Positions 43,390 through 52,516 of a DNA stretch of 64,000 nt are shown piece after piece (position 1 is the first letter of the stretch; each line of letters begins with the position of its first letter). The notes below the pieces were generated by a model, which made no database searches, had not been told where the DNA came from, and saw only the letters and a list, made by a program, of their open reading frames with translations. The position numbers and the translations under genes were made by a program. Origin of the DNA: DTDX01 sp964608455. GTDB taxonomy: Archaea > Thermoproteota > Bathyarchaeia > 40CM-2-53-6 > DTDX01. Location: the NCBI GenBank assembly GCA_964608455.1, contig CAZSNM010000005.1:5068-69067 (forward strand), read 5' to 3'.

Positions 43390-45342
43390 TTAAATATAGG
43401 TTGTTTCAATTATTTTTCTTAATTCTTCAACAGATTCAGGATTCATTAATGTGGTGATGTCTCCTACAGGCTCTTTTGTAATCAACTTCTTTATTATTCG
43501 CCTCATTATTTTTCCGCTTCGAGTCTTAGGCAGATCTGAAACATAAATAATTTTTTTAGGTCTAGCTGTTGGACCTATAATATGCTCTACTTGCTTTATC
43601 AATTGATTAGTTAACTCTTCTGAAGGTGTATATCCCTTCTCTAAAACAACAAAGGCTATAGGTACTTCACCTTTAATTGGATCTGGAGCAGCCACTACAG
43701 CGCTTTCTATAACAGCTTCATGCCTATTTAAAGCATCCTCTACCTCTGCATTAGCTAATCTATGTCCAGCCACTTTCATAACATCATCTACTCTACCAGT
43801 TATTCTAGTGTTTCCCATTTCATCTATGATTTTAGCTCCATCACCAGTTGTATAGTAGTTTTCTCCAAATCTACTCCAATATTGTTCCTTATATCTTTTA
43901 GGATCCTTAAATATTCCTCTAAGCATTCCAGGTGGAAATGGATTGCATATAACTAGGTTTCCTTCTTTGCTAGGTTTACCTTCATCATCAAGAATTTCTC
44001 TTTTAACACCTGGGAAAGGTCTTCCAGCAACCGTAGGTATAAATGGGCCTATACCCGGTAAAGCATTTATTAATGTTCCTCCAGTTTCAGTTTGCCACCA
44101 AGTATCAATTATTGGGCATCTTCCACCACCAATATTATTGAAATACCACATCCAAGCGTCTCTATCAATTGGCTCACCAACAGTACCTAATATTCTTAAA
44201 CTTGATAAATCATGTTTTTTAACCCATTCTTCACCAAACATCATAAACATTCTAATTGCTGTTGGAGCTGTATAAAATATTGTTACACCATATTTTTCTA
44301 TTATTTGCCAGAATCTATCTGGTGCTGGATAATCTGGAGCTCCCTCATAAGTCACCATTGTTGCTCCACATAGCAATGGACCATAGCAAGCATATGTATG
44401 CCCTGTTATCCATCCAATATCAGCTGTACACCATAGAATGTCTTCATCATGCAAATCAAAATCCCATTTAGTTGTCCAATAAGCTTGAGTAGCATATCCT
44501 CCCGTATGGTGAACTACACCCTTAGGTTTACCTGTTGTTCCACTAGTATATAGAATAAATGATGGATCCTCACTGTCCATAACTTCAGGTTCACAGTATG
44601 AATCTGCTTTTTCCATTAATTCATGCCACCAAAAGTCTCTTCCAGCTTTCATTTCAACATTTAATCCAGCTCTTTTAACAACAATAACTTTCTCTACAGC
44701 TGTTTCTTTGATTCCTTCATCAGCATTAGCTTTAAGGTTTATAATTTTTCCTCTGCGGTAGTATCCATCAGCTGTAATTAAAACTTTTGCTTCAGCATCT
44801 ATTAATCTGCTTTTTAAAGATTCTGGACTAAAAGCAGAGAAAACTACACTGTGAACAGCTCCTATTCGAGTACAAGCTAACATAGCTATTTGAACTTCAG
44901 GAACTATAGGCATATAAATTCCAACTCTATCACCTTTTTTCACACCAAGATTCTTAAGTACATTAGCAAATTTGTTAACTTCCCTGTAAAGATCATTATA
45001 TGTTAAAACTCTGTTTCTTTCCTCAGGCGGTTCAGGTTCCCAAATTATAGCAGCTTTATTTTTTCTCCAAGTTTTAACATGTCTATCTACAGCATTATAA
45101 CAAATATTTAGTTTACCGCCAATAAACCATTTAAAGTATGGTGGATTCCATTCATAGATTTTATCCCATTCTTTAAACCATTCTAAACCTTCACGAGCTC
45201 TTTCAGCCCAAAAAGCTAATGGATCTTTATTGGCTTTTTCATAAATTGATTCATCAGATAGCCAAGCTATTTTTTTAAGTTCAGGTGATGGCCAAAATAT
45301 TTCTCCTTCTCCCTTAACAACCCAGTTTTTTCCTTTTTGCAA
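43390..45342 (-). CDS. acs: Acetyl-CoA synthetase (AMP-forming)
   Basis: The 650-residue adenylating enzyme has YTSGTTGKPKGVVHHTGGY, TWWQTETGG, YTTGDGAKIIDEMGN and the acetylation-site end KTRSGKIMRRIIKK. It activates acetate, or other short acids, to CoA thioesters at the cost of ATP to AMP. With CODH/ACS it allows acetate uptake or overflow. The TTG start has GGAGATG about 11 nt upstream. The C-terminal lysine of the RSGK motif is intact. Confidence 0.95.
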   Translation of the reverse strand: MQKGKNWVVKGEGEIFWPSPELKKIAWLSDESIYEKANKDPLAFWAERAREGLEWFKEWDKIYEWNPPYFKWFIGGKLNICYNAVDRHVKTWRKNKAAIIWEPEPPEERNRVLTYNDLYREVNKFANVLKNLGVKKGDRVGIYMPIVPEVQIAMLACTRIGAVHSVVFSAFSPESLKSRLIDAEAKVLITADGYYRRGKIINLKANADEGIKETAVEKVIVVKRAGLNVEMKAGRDFWWHELMEKADSYCEPEVMDSEDPSFILYTSGTTGKPKGVVHHTGGYATQAYWTTKWDFDLHDEDILWCTADIGWITGHTYACYGPLLCGATMVTYEGAPDYPAPDRFWQIIEKYGVTIFYTAPTAIRMFMMFGEEWVKKHDLSSLRILGTVGEPIDRDAWMWYFNNIGGGRCPIIDTWWQTETGGTLINALPGIGPFIPTVAGRPFPGVKREILDDEGKPSKEGNLVICNPFPPGMLRGIFKDPKRYKEQYWSRFGENYYTTGDGAKIIDEMGNTRITGRVDDVMKVAGHRLANAEVEDALNRHEAVIESAVVAAPDPIKGEVPIAFVVLEKGYTPSEELTNQLIKQVEHIIGPTARPKKIIYVSDLPKTRSGKIMRRIIKKLITKEPVGDITTLMNPESVEELRKIIETTYI

Positions 45343-45452
45343 TATTATTCACATCTCCTTCATTTTTTAAAAAGAATTAAAAACTTAATTCAGCTTTGAA
45401 AAGAGAACTTTTAAATCTTTCTTTTTTCATCTCATTAAAGATGATGAAGTCT

Positions 45453-46010
45453 TTAAATTTTAATTATTTCCTTAACAGTTTCTTCATAAACTTTTAGGTC
45501 TTCTTCCTTAAATAAAACTATTCTAACTTCCTTTAAATGTGAGGATTCCTTTTCTAAGAAATCTTTTATGGCTTTAAGCGCTACTTTACTAGCTTTTTCT
45601 ATTGGATAACCATAGGCACCCGTGCTTATAGAGGGGAAAGCTATTGTTTTTAAACCTTTTTCAACAGCTAATTTTAAAGAGTTTTTATAAGCTTCAGCTA
45701 AAAGTTCAGGTTCCCCTTCATTTCCACCTCTCCATATTGGTCCAACCGTATGAATTACATACTTAGCTTTTAAGTTTCCTCCAGAAGTTATTACAGCTTT
45801 ACCTGTTGGTAACCCATTTGGATATAAAGTAGCTCTAATTTTTTTGCATTCCTCCAAAATTTTTGGACCGCCCTTTCTATGAATTGCACCATCAACACCT
45901 CCACCACCCATTAAACTTGGATTTGCAGCATTAACTATCGCATCAACTTCCTGCTCTGTTAAATCTCCCTGGATAATTCTTAAGGTTGTATTCCCAATTT
46001 TTAATTCCAT
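45453..46010 (-). CDS. Macro-domain ADP-ribose-binding protein / deacylase
   Basis: The 185-residue single macro domain has IVNAANPSLMGGGGVDGAIHRKGG, AVITSGGNLKAKYVIHTVGP and IAFPSISTGAYGYPIEKA, all ADP-ribose-binding loops of the MacroD/YmdB class. These remove acetyl from O-acetyl-ADP-ribose or ADP-ribose from proteins. It stands alone. Confidence 0.95.
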   Translation of the reverse strand: MELKIGNTTLRIIQGDLTEQEVDAIVNAANPSLMGGGGVDGAIHRKGGPKILEECKKIRATLYPNGLPTGKAVITSGGNLKAKYVIHTVGPIWRGGNEGEPELLAEAYKNSLKLAVEKGLKTIAFPSISTGAYGYPIEKASKVALKAIKDFLEKESSHLKEVRIVLFKEEDLKVYEETVKEIIKI

Positions 46011-46145
46011 CTTTTTTCATCTCATAATAACTTTAACGTGAGAAATCCTTTATTAATACTTTATGGTATTATATGAGTTTTTATCCATATATGGGTTTAA
46101 ACTTATATATAACTACTTAAAATTTTTTCCTGAGGTGAAAGAAAA

Positions 46146-46676
46146 ATGAGGAAAAACTTAACCATTTATCTAAGTTTATCAACGGTTTTCGCAGGTTTGG
46201 TAGCAGTTTCAACAATGATTATTAGGATTCCAGTTGCAGCTACTGGAGGCTATATAAACATTGGGGATGCCATGATATTTATTTGCGCTTTAACTTTTGG
46301 TTCAATTATTGGTGGATTAGCTGGAGGAATTGGATCAGCAATAGCAGATATGATCGGCTATCCTGCTTACGCACCTTTTACGCTTATTATAAAAGGGTTA
46401 GAAGGTTTTTCAGCAGGTTTTATTAAAGATGGAAAAAATATTAAAAGGGATTTACTTGCATGGGGAACAGGTTCTTCAATAATGGTTATAGGCTATTTTA
46501 TTGTTGAAAGCTATATTATGAAGCTTGGTGTAGCAGCTGCTTTAGTAGAAGTGCCAGGAAATCTGTTTCAGGTATTTTTTGGAGGGTTAGTTGGCATACC
46601 AGTAACTAAAATTTTGAGGAAAAGATTAGCAAATATTTCTACTTTAAAACCCTTTCTTGAAAGGTTTTCTTCTTAA
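46146..46676 (+). CDS. ECF transporter substrate-binding (S) component
   Basis: The 176-residue membrane protein has six hydrophobic segments and the pattern GGYINIGDAMIFICALTFG, GGLAGGIGSAIADMIGYPAYAP seen in ECF S components (riboflavin/pantothenate/thiamine type). It captures a vitamin for the shared energising module, which is not in this window. ATG start with GAGGTGA 7 nt upstream. No riboswitch-like leader was detected. The 3' end overlaps the convergent gene by 33 bp. Confidence 0.85.
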   Translation: MRKNLTIYLSLSTVFAGLVAVSTMIIRIPVAATGGYINIGDAMIFICALTFGSIIGGLAGGIGSAIADMIGYPAYAPFTLIIKGLEGFSAGFIKDGKNIKRDLLAWGTGSSIMVIGYFIVESYIMKLGVAAALVEVPGNLFQVFFGGLVGIPVTKILRKRLANISTLKPFLERFSS

Positions 46677-47672
46677 AGCTTTCCATAACTCATCTGTTTT
46701 GGGCATAAATATTTTCTTAATTCTTCCATTCTTAGTTATAATATATTTTTCTTTAGGATTAGGAAGTGTTTCACCAATTATTGAAGCATTTATACCAACA
46801 TCTTTAAGTTTAGTTACAATGCCTTCAGCTTTGGTTGGTTCAGCAACTATAAGCAACGATCCTGAACTAATTAATTGAAGAGGATCAATTTTAAATAAAT
46901 TGCATATAACAATTGTTTCTTTATTAACAGGTATTTTATCTTCATAAATTTTAACACCTAAATTTGCAGCTGCAATTAATTCATATAAACCTCCTAAAAT
47001 CCCCCCTTCAGTTGGATCATGCATTGCTTGCACACCTCCAAAGCTAAAGGCTGTTAAAGCTTCCTTTACTACACTAACTAAATTTATATAATTTTTTGCT
47101 TTTTCCACAGTTTTTCTTCCAAGAATTTTAGTAAGCTCTTTTTCTTTTTCAATAGCTAAAATCGCTGTTCCTTCTATTCCAGCTCCTTTAGTTAAAATTA
47201 TTTTTCCTCCAGGTTTTGCTTTACTACATGTAACATATTTTCCTTCTTCAACTTTTCCAGCACAAAACCCGACAACAATTGGACGGTTTAAGCCTGGGGA
47301 AACTTCAGTATGTCCACCTATAATAGCTATTTCAAGTTTTTTAGAGGCTAAATCCATTTGTTTGCATATTGTTTTTAAAACATTTAATTTAGAATTTTTA
47401 GGAAGTAAAATGCATGAAAGAAACCAACTGGGTTTGACTCCTCGAGTAGCTACATCATTCGCTGAAATATTAACAGCTAACCAACCAACATTTTTTATTG
47501 AACCGCTTATTGGATCGCAAGAAGCGGCAATTAATTCTTCTCCAATTTTTATTAAAGCGGCGTCCTCGCCTTTAGAAGGTCCCAAAATTACATCAGATCT
47601 TTTAAAGCCAAGATGCTTAAATACTATTTTTTCTAAAAGTTTTGGATGAAGCTTGCCATATGGAAAACTCAA
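46644..47672 (-). CDS. AIR synthase-related protein (HypE/PurM-like)
   Basis: The 342-residue protein has the PurM/HypE fold: GPSKGEDAALIKIG at the N-terminal metal/ATP site, SANDVATRGVKPSWFLSCILLP, AIIGGHTEVSP and HDPTEGGILGGLYELI. It lacks the HypE C-terminal PRxC cysteine tail, so it is not a standard hydrogenase-maturation HypE. Archaeal AIR-synthase-like proteins of this type are annotated without proven reaction. Start TTG. Confidence 0.85.
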   Translation of the reverse strand: MSFPYGKLHPKLLEKIVFKHLGFKRSDVILGPSKGEDAALIKIGEELIAASCDPISGSIKNVGWLAVNISANDVATRGVKPSWFLSCILLPKNSKLNVLKTICKQMDLASKKLEIAIIGGHTEVSPGLNRPIVVGFCAGKVEEGKYVTCSKAKPGGKIILTKGAGIEGTAILAIEKEKELTKILGRKTVEKAKNYINLVSVVKEALTAFSFGGVQAMHDPTEGGILGGLYELIAAANLGVKIYEDKIPVNKETIVICNLFKIDPLQLISSGSLLIVAEPTKAEGIVTKLKDVGINASIIGETLPNPKEKYIITKNGRIKKIFMPKTDELWKALRRKPFKKGF

Positions 47673-47830
47673 TTAAAACTCACCATTGCAAAATTTTTAT
47701 AAAGAATGAAGCTTATTAGGTTTATTAACAATAAATAAAATAACGATAAAAATTAATATTTGATTTGATAGGTCGCATAATTCATGTCTAAAAAAGGAAT
47801 ATAAACCTAAATAAAAAATATGTTAATGAA

Positions 47831-48133
47831 ATGTTTAAAAAGTTTTATTCATTGTATAAAACTCTCTTTTTAGTAAGAGAGGTGAAAATTAAAAATTTGT
47901 TTGGAATAAATATGCTTAAAGAATCATTATTAAAATTTGTGAAGGCAAAGGTTTTTAGTTTAGCGCTTTATTTAATAGTAACATTTATCTCTTTATTGCT
48001 GATTTTTTCATTAATATGGAATGAAGTAAAATTTGAAGTTAACACTGCAGAAATGAATGTTCTTCTTTTTATTTATAACCCGCTTATAATCAGTTTTATA
48101 ATTTTGTTAAGTTTAAAAATAAGCGAGATATAA
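47831..48133 (+). CDS. Small two-helix membrane protein
   Basis: The 100-residue protein has two hydrophobic helices (about 41-62 and 77-96) after a basic N-terminus. Not recognised. An alternative start inside (ATG 47912) follows a GAGAGGTGA motif by about 30 nt; the ATG at 47831 lacks a clear binding site. The coding assignment is moderately supported by composition only. Confidence 0.45.
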   Translation: MFKKFYSLYKTLFLVREVKIKNLFGINMLKESLLKFVKAKVFSLALYLIVTFISLLLIFSLIWNEVKFEVNTAEMNVLLFIYNPLIISFIILLSLKISEI

Positions 48134-48206
48134 GATTTTTTCATTAAATAAAATTTGAGAATATATTAAAATTTGCCATTATCCTTGCTTACATTTACTT
48201 ATACTG

Positions 48207-49001
48207 CTAAAATATTTTAAGAAACATTTTAATCAATAAAGCTAACACGTCTCCAAAACTAAGATTAACTATAAAACTTAAAGCAATAAATACGATCATT
48301 GGTAATCCTGGTGTAACCCAAATCATTTTTGAAATATTATCTTTAGCAAAAGCATTTTTCAAGTTTTCAATAAGCTTTTCTCTATTTGATTCAACATCAA
48401 AAACTATTCTTAATTTTCTTAAAGCTTTATTATTAATCCATATGATTTCTTCCATAGGATATAGATGAATTGAATTTTCAACCTTAGAAAAATCCTCTTT
48501 ATAACCTAAAATTAAAACTAAAAGTTTTTTCCATTTAGGTTCATGAGTTAAACCATTAAATATTTTTTTATTTGATTTAAAATAAAGCAGGTTTCTTGCT
48601 AAAATATAAATTGGATAGCTACAAGAAAGTAGAAAAGCATTATAAAGTGTTGATAAAGGAAAAAATGGATGAAAAAATATTAAAATTGATTTTTTAGGAT
48701 GTAAAGGCATAGCTAAAGATAAACAAACCATTGCTTTAAAATCTGCTCCACCAAAAAAACCTGCTTCAAATAAAAGAAAAGAAATAAAACTTGTTAAAAA
48801 TATTGAAGTTATTGAAAGCCAAAAACCGTTTGGATAAAAAATAAACCTGAGTAAAAACAAAGTTAAGCTTGCTAAACCATAAAAAAGCCAAATAACATCT
48901 GAAACTTCTCTACGCTTTAAATCGCTTATGGAAGCTAAGCTTAAAGCAATGATAGAAGCTAAAATAGATAATAAACTTAAAATATTTAGAGGTAAACTCA
49001 A
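48207..49001 (-). CDS. Archaeal prepilin peptidase (A24, FlaK/PibD-like)
   Basis: The 264-residue membrane aspartyl protease has the first aspartate in SDLKRREVSDVIWL (D of the first loop) and the second in the GxxD-type motif GFFGGADFKAMV. It cleaves class III signal peptides of archaellins, pilins and sugar-binding proteins. The C-terminal part includes a cytoplasmic domain of about 100 residues and a final helix. TTG start with GGGGG upstream. The large secreted protein diverges from it. Confidence 0.87.
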   Translation of the reverse strand: MSLPLNILSLLSILASIIALSLASISDLKRREVSDVIWLFYGLASLTLFLLRFIFYPNGFWLSITSIFLTSFISFLLFEAGFFGGADFKAMVCLSLAMPLHPKKSILIFFHPFFPLSTLYNAFLLSCSYPIYILARNLLYFKSNKKIFNGLTHEPKWKKLLVLILGYKEDFSKVENSIHLYPMEEIIWINNKALRKLRIVFDVESNREKLIENLKNAFAKDNISKMIWVTPGLPMIVFIALSFIVNLSFGDVLALLIKMFLKIF

Positions 49002-49111
49002 ATAAAACCCCCAGAATAATTTAATAATTTACTGTTAAACTTTTGCTTTCATTATTTTTAATATTTATAATTTATAAATGCCTTAAAATCTTAATAGATA
49101 GGGTGAATGCG

Positions 49112-52100
49112 ATGGAAAGGGGACGGTTAATAATCCTTTTAGTTTTTTTATTAACCGTCTCCTTTATGATTAAAGTAAATGAATATAAAGCCTTAGAGTT
49201 TTCTCCATCCAAAGGTTGGGGCATGTTTTTTAATACTACTGGAAATATTAAAATAAATATAACGGAACCTGGGGTAGCAGTTAAAATTGAGGTCCCAAGA
49301 GAGTTTCTTGAGGGTAAACTTGAAAATGACACTTCTTTTCTTTATTCAGACATAACTAGAGACTATTATTATTATATTGTTATTGATCAATCACGTCATT
49401 ATCCTTATGATGAAAATGCACCCTATATAATTGAGGTTTTAAATCCTCCAGTTTATATTCAACCTAATTGCATTAAAACTTTCTTTAATTTTACACCTCC
49501 AAAATATATTTTAATGAAAAATTTAAAAGCTCCAAGAATAGCTGGATTATATAACTTTTCAATTTATATAGCTAAAAAAGTTGATGTTAACGGTTTACCC
49601 ATTTATCCAGCTAAACCATCAAATATTGTAACGGTTCCGGTAAGTATGAGGGAGGATCCAAGCAGCATTAGCGGTTATATAGTAGATGAAATAACAGGAG
49701 TTCGAATTAAAGCTAAAGGTGTGGTTTATGCTATTGAAGTAAATACAGGAGTTATGGCAAGAGCTTATGTTAATGCTTCAACCGGATTTTTTAATTTAAC
49801 AGGATTATATAAAGGAACTTATAGAATTGAAGCTTCCGCAGGTTACTTTCAAGAAACAGGTTATGCATATGCTTTAACAGAAGCGTCAGAACCAGTTATT
49901 ATTAATAATGTAGCTCAAAAAATAAATATTGGAAATTTAAGTTTGAAAAGAGGGAATATAATTTCGGGGGAAATCATTTATTTAGACACATTTAACTTAA
50001 TTGATGAAATTCAACCTCTTGAAAGCCCATATTTAAAAGCTTTAGGGTTTAAGGGTTTAAACTATACAGTCGAGGTTTACGATGAGCAAAATAGAATTGT
50101 TGCTTCAAACATTTATGAATCAAAAAATCTATCTCATGAACCATTTCGTTTAATAACTAGAAATGGAACAAAACATGTTGGTTATTCGTCTGTTGGAACA
50201 GAATATGCAGGTTTTGGTCCAGGGGTATACACTTTAAAAGTTTGGGTTTTCGGTTTTCTTCAACGTAACACTCTTTCAATCACTATTACAGGATATGGTA
50301 TAGAATTTTCAAACGTTAAAATTCAACTTATTTATGGTGGATTAATAAATGGAACGATAAGGCTTTTTAATAATCAAACAAGAAATTTGGAAAGTCCTAG
50401 AAAAGCTGAACAATTAACTTTTGGAACTTCTACAGGTACATATTATGGAGGAAACATTGTTATTAAAGCTTATAATGAAGTAGGAGAATTAAAAGGATTA
50501 ACTTTAATTAATGCAACTTATTCAAATGGAACGATAGCTTACGCCGATGAAGCAACAATTAAGTTTTATATTTTAGGTTTTAGCGAATTTTACAATAAGA
50601 CTTATTCTGGTACATGGAGAATAGGTTCTTACCCTGGACCAAGCCCATGGGATTCTGGATTACCTGAAGGCCGATATGAAGTTAAAGTTTGGATTAGAGG
50701 GTATATTCAATCAAATAAAGCTATAGTAAGCTTATCTACTGGAGGAAGAAGTAGTGTAACAGTTGATATGGTTCGTGGTGGAGCTTTTCAAGTAACAGTT
50801 ATTTCGATGCACAGCAGACCTGGAACAAGATATCCTCGAGCAGAAGCCCATTGGAGATTCTTAAATTTATGTCCACAACCTTACTTAAGAGTTTATTTTT
50901 ATAGGCTTGGGGTTGAGGAGGGATTTGGAGAGACCCAACTTAAATTAGGTTTTCCAGGAGTAACTGAAACAAGAGCTAAAATAAATTTTTCAGGAGATAA
51001 TCCATCTATAAAATCAATTATTTATAATGGAGTTATTCCTTCAGCTTTACGCGAAGGAGAATACCTTATAAAAGTATATACATATGGTTATATTCAAGCT
51101 AATGATGTAATAGTTTACTTGTATTCAAGCCAGCTTCAATCAGCTACGGTAATTTTATTGATGGGTTCTGGAATAAATGGAACAGTAACCTTGATTGCTA
51201 ATGAAGTTTTTAGTGAATTAACAGAAAATGCATTCATAGAAGTTGATGCTTTGCTTAATGAAAATTTAAAAGGAGTAGATGTAGTTAATGTTTCTAAAGG
51301 ATCAAGTGTATTTACTTTTTCCATTTATGGTTTTTATGGAAAAGGACATTTCTTTTATGTGGCTCCTGATGGAACTAAATGGCCGGATTATGGTTTAGAT
51401 GTTGGGAATTACACTGTTTATGTTCCTGAATTTGGGTTTGAATGGAAATATATGCAGAAGAAACTTGTTTATGCTAATATTCAAGATTTAGGCGTTACTG
51501 TTGGAATTCATTTTTCCCTATATAGACTTGGGAAAATTTATGGTATAATTAAAGGAGAAGCAAAAACACCATTCATTAACTATATTCCGCTTGTTTGGGC
51601 TTTAATAACAGCTGATAATATAGAAGCATATTCTTTTGATGGAGATTATGTTATTCATCTTCCGGAAGGAGAATATAATGTTGAATATTCATATCCAGGT
51701 TATGAAGCTCAAACAATTCATATTTCTATTGGAGGAAGCTTTGCTATCAGCCAAGATATTATTTTAAGGCAAGCTACGCCTACACCTTCTTTCCCAACAG
51801 CTTCATTAACAATTTCCCTTAAAGATAATTCAAGTGGATTCTATATTCTTTCAGCAAATTTATTAAATGAAAGCTCTCTTGAAAATAATGCGGTTTTTCT
51901 ATGGTTTTCAAATTCAGGAAAATTTAATTCAACTATTGGAAAAACTGTTTTATGGATTCCCACAGATTATAGGGAAGAGCATGAAATTAAAGTTATAGCT
52001 ATTGTTGATGGTAAAGCCTTATCTTCAACTAGCATTAAATTATTAAATATAGAGACTCCAGAATTTCCAAATAATTCCTTAAATTTAATTTTTACACTAA

Positions 52101-52156
52101 TTATTTTAACTATTGCTTTTAAATTAGCATTAGGAAAAAAGAGTTTGGAAAAATAA
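49112..52156 (+). CDS. Large secreted, membrane-anchored beta-domain protein
   Basis: The 1014-residue protein has an N-terminal signal helix (MERGRLIILLVFLLTVSFM), then repeated beta-rich modules of the carboxypeptidase-regulatory/CnaB-like kind (for example SGYIVDEITG, GLYKGTYRIEASAGYFQ, LPEGRYEVKVWIRGYIQS, LREGEYLIKVYTYGYIQA, DVGNYTVYVPEFGF), and a C-terminal transmembrane helix followed by KKSLEK. Many N-x-S/T sites suggest glycosylation. It is a likely surface or adhesion protein, perhaps S-layer-associated. ATG 49112 has GGGTGA 5 nt upstream; a longer frame from 49043 is not supported. Confidence 0.8.
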   Translation: MERGRLIILLVFLLTVSFMIKVNEYKALEFSPSKGWGMFFNTTGNIKINITEPGVAVKIEVPREFLEGKLENDTSFLYSDITRDYYYYIVIDQSRHYPYDENAPYIIEVLNPPVYIQPNCIKTFFNFTPPKYILMKNLKAPRIAGLYNFSIYIAKKVDVNGLPIYPAKPSNIVTVPVSMREDPSSISGYIVDEITGVRIKAKGVVYAIEVNTGVMARAYVNASTGFFNLTGLYKGTYRIEASAGYFQETGYAYALTEASEPVIINNVAQKINIGNLSLKRGNIISGEIIYLDTFNLIDEIQPLESPYLKALGFKGLNYTVEVYDEQNRIVASNIYESKNLSHEPFRLITRNGTKHVGYSSVGTEYAGFGPGVYTLKVWVFGFLQRNTLSITITGYGIEFSNVKIQLIYGGLINGTIRLFNNQTRNLESPRKAEQLTFGTSTGTYYGGNIVIKAYNEVGELKGLTLINATYSNGTIAYADEATIKFYILGFSEFYNKTYSGTWRIGSYPGPSPWDSGLPEGRYEVKVWIRGYIQSNKAIVSLSTGGRSSVTVDMVRGGAFQVTVISMHSRPGTRYPRAEAHWRFLNLCPQPYLRVYFYRLGVEEGFGETQLKLGFPGVTETRAKINFSGDNPSIKSIIYNGVIPSALREGEYLIKVYTYGYIQANDVIVYLYSSQLQSATVILLMGSGINGTVTLIANEVFSELTENAFIEVDALLNENLKGVDVVNVSKGSSVFTFSIYGFYGKGHFFYVAPDGTKWPDYGLDVGNYTVYVPEFGFEWKYMQKKLVYANIQDLGVTVGIHFSLYRLGKIYGIIKGEAKTPFINYIPLVWALITADNIEAYSFDGDYVIHLPEGEYNVEYSYPGYEAQTIHISIGGSFAISQDIILRQATPTPSFPTASLTISLKDNSSGFYILSANLLNESSLENNAVFLWFSNSGKFNSTIGKTVLWIPTDYREEHEIKVIAIVDGKALSSTSIKLLNIETPEFPNNSLNLIFTLIILTIAFKLALGKKSLEK

Positions 52157-52216
52157 TACTTCAAAAGTTTTTTATTTCTTAATTTTTATATTTTTATAAT
52201 GCTGAGGAGGATGAAG

Positions 52217-52450
52217 TTGGCGTTAGCGTTTGTTTTAATAAATGCTGAAATAGGTTCTGAAAGTGAACTTGTAGAGGAGCTTAGAAAAATGCCATATGTT
52301 AAAGAAGCTTATTTGGTCTATGGTGTTTATGATATAATAGCTAGAATTGAAGCTGAAAGTATGGATAAACTAAAAGAAATAGTTACATGGAAAATTAGAA
52401 AACTAAATAAGGTTCGTTCAACTTTAACAATGATTGTTATGGAAAGTTAA
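52217..52450 (+). CDS. Stand-alone Lrp/AsnC RAM domain protein
   Basis: The 77-residue RAM domain has VYGVYDIIARIEA and VRSTLTMIVMES, nearly superposable on the copy at 41678. TTG 52217 is chosen because GAGGAGG (52204-52210) lies 6 nt upstream and the start then aligns with the paralogue; the in-frame ATG at 52199 precedes the binding site. It lies 57 bp ahead of tiaS on the same strand. Confidence 0.88.
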   Translation: MALAFVLINAEIGSESELVEELRKMPYVKEAYLVYGVYDIIARIEAESMDKLKEIVTWKIRKLNKVRSTLTMIVMES

Positions 52451-52516
52451 TAAACCTCCCTTTTTATTTTTTAACTTTTTTATCTTAAGCAACTTTATTT
52501 TTTAAGGTTGAATTTA

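Noticed and set aside
46030..46145. Possible riboswitch ahead of the ECF S component
   Set aside because: The leader is AT-rich with no stable stem or conserved core; only an ordinary ribosome binding site is visible.
46644..47672. Hydrogenase maturation protein HypE
   Set aside because: The fold matches but the essential C-terminal cysteine tail is missing and no other hyp genes are nearby.
49043..49111. Longer N-terminus for the large secreted protein
   Set aside because: The extra 23 residues precede a clear GGGTGA site and the signal helix starting at ATG 49112.
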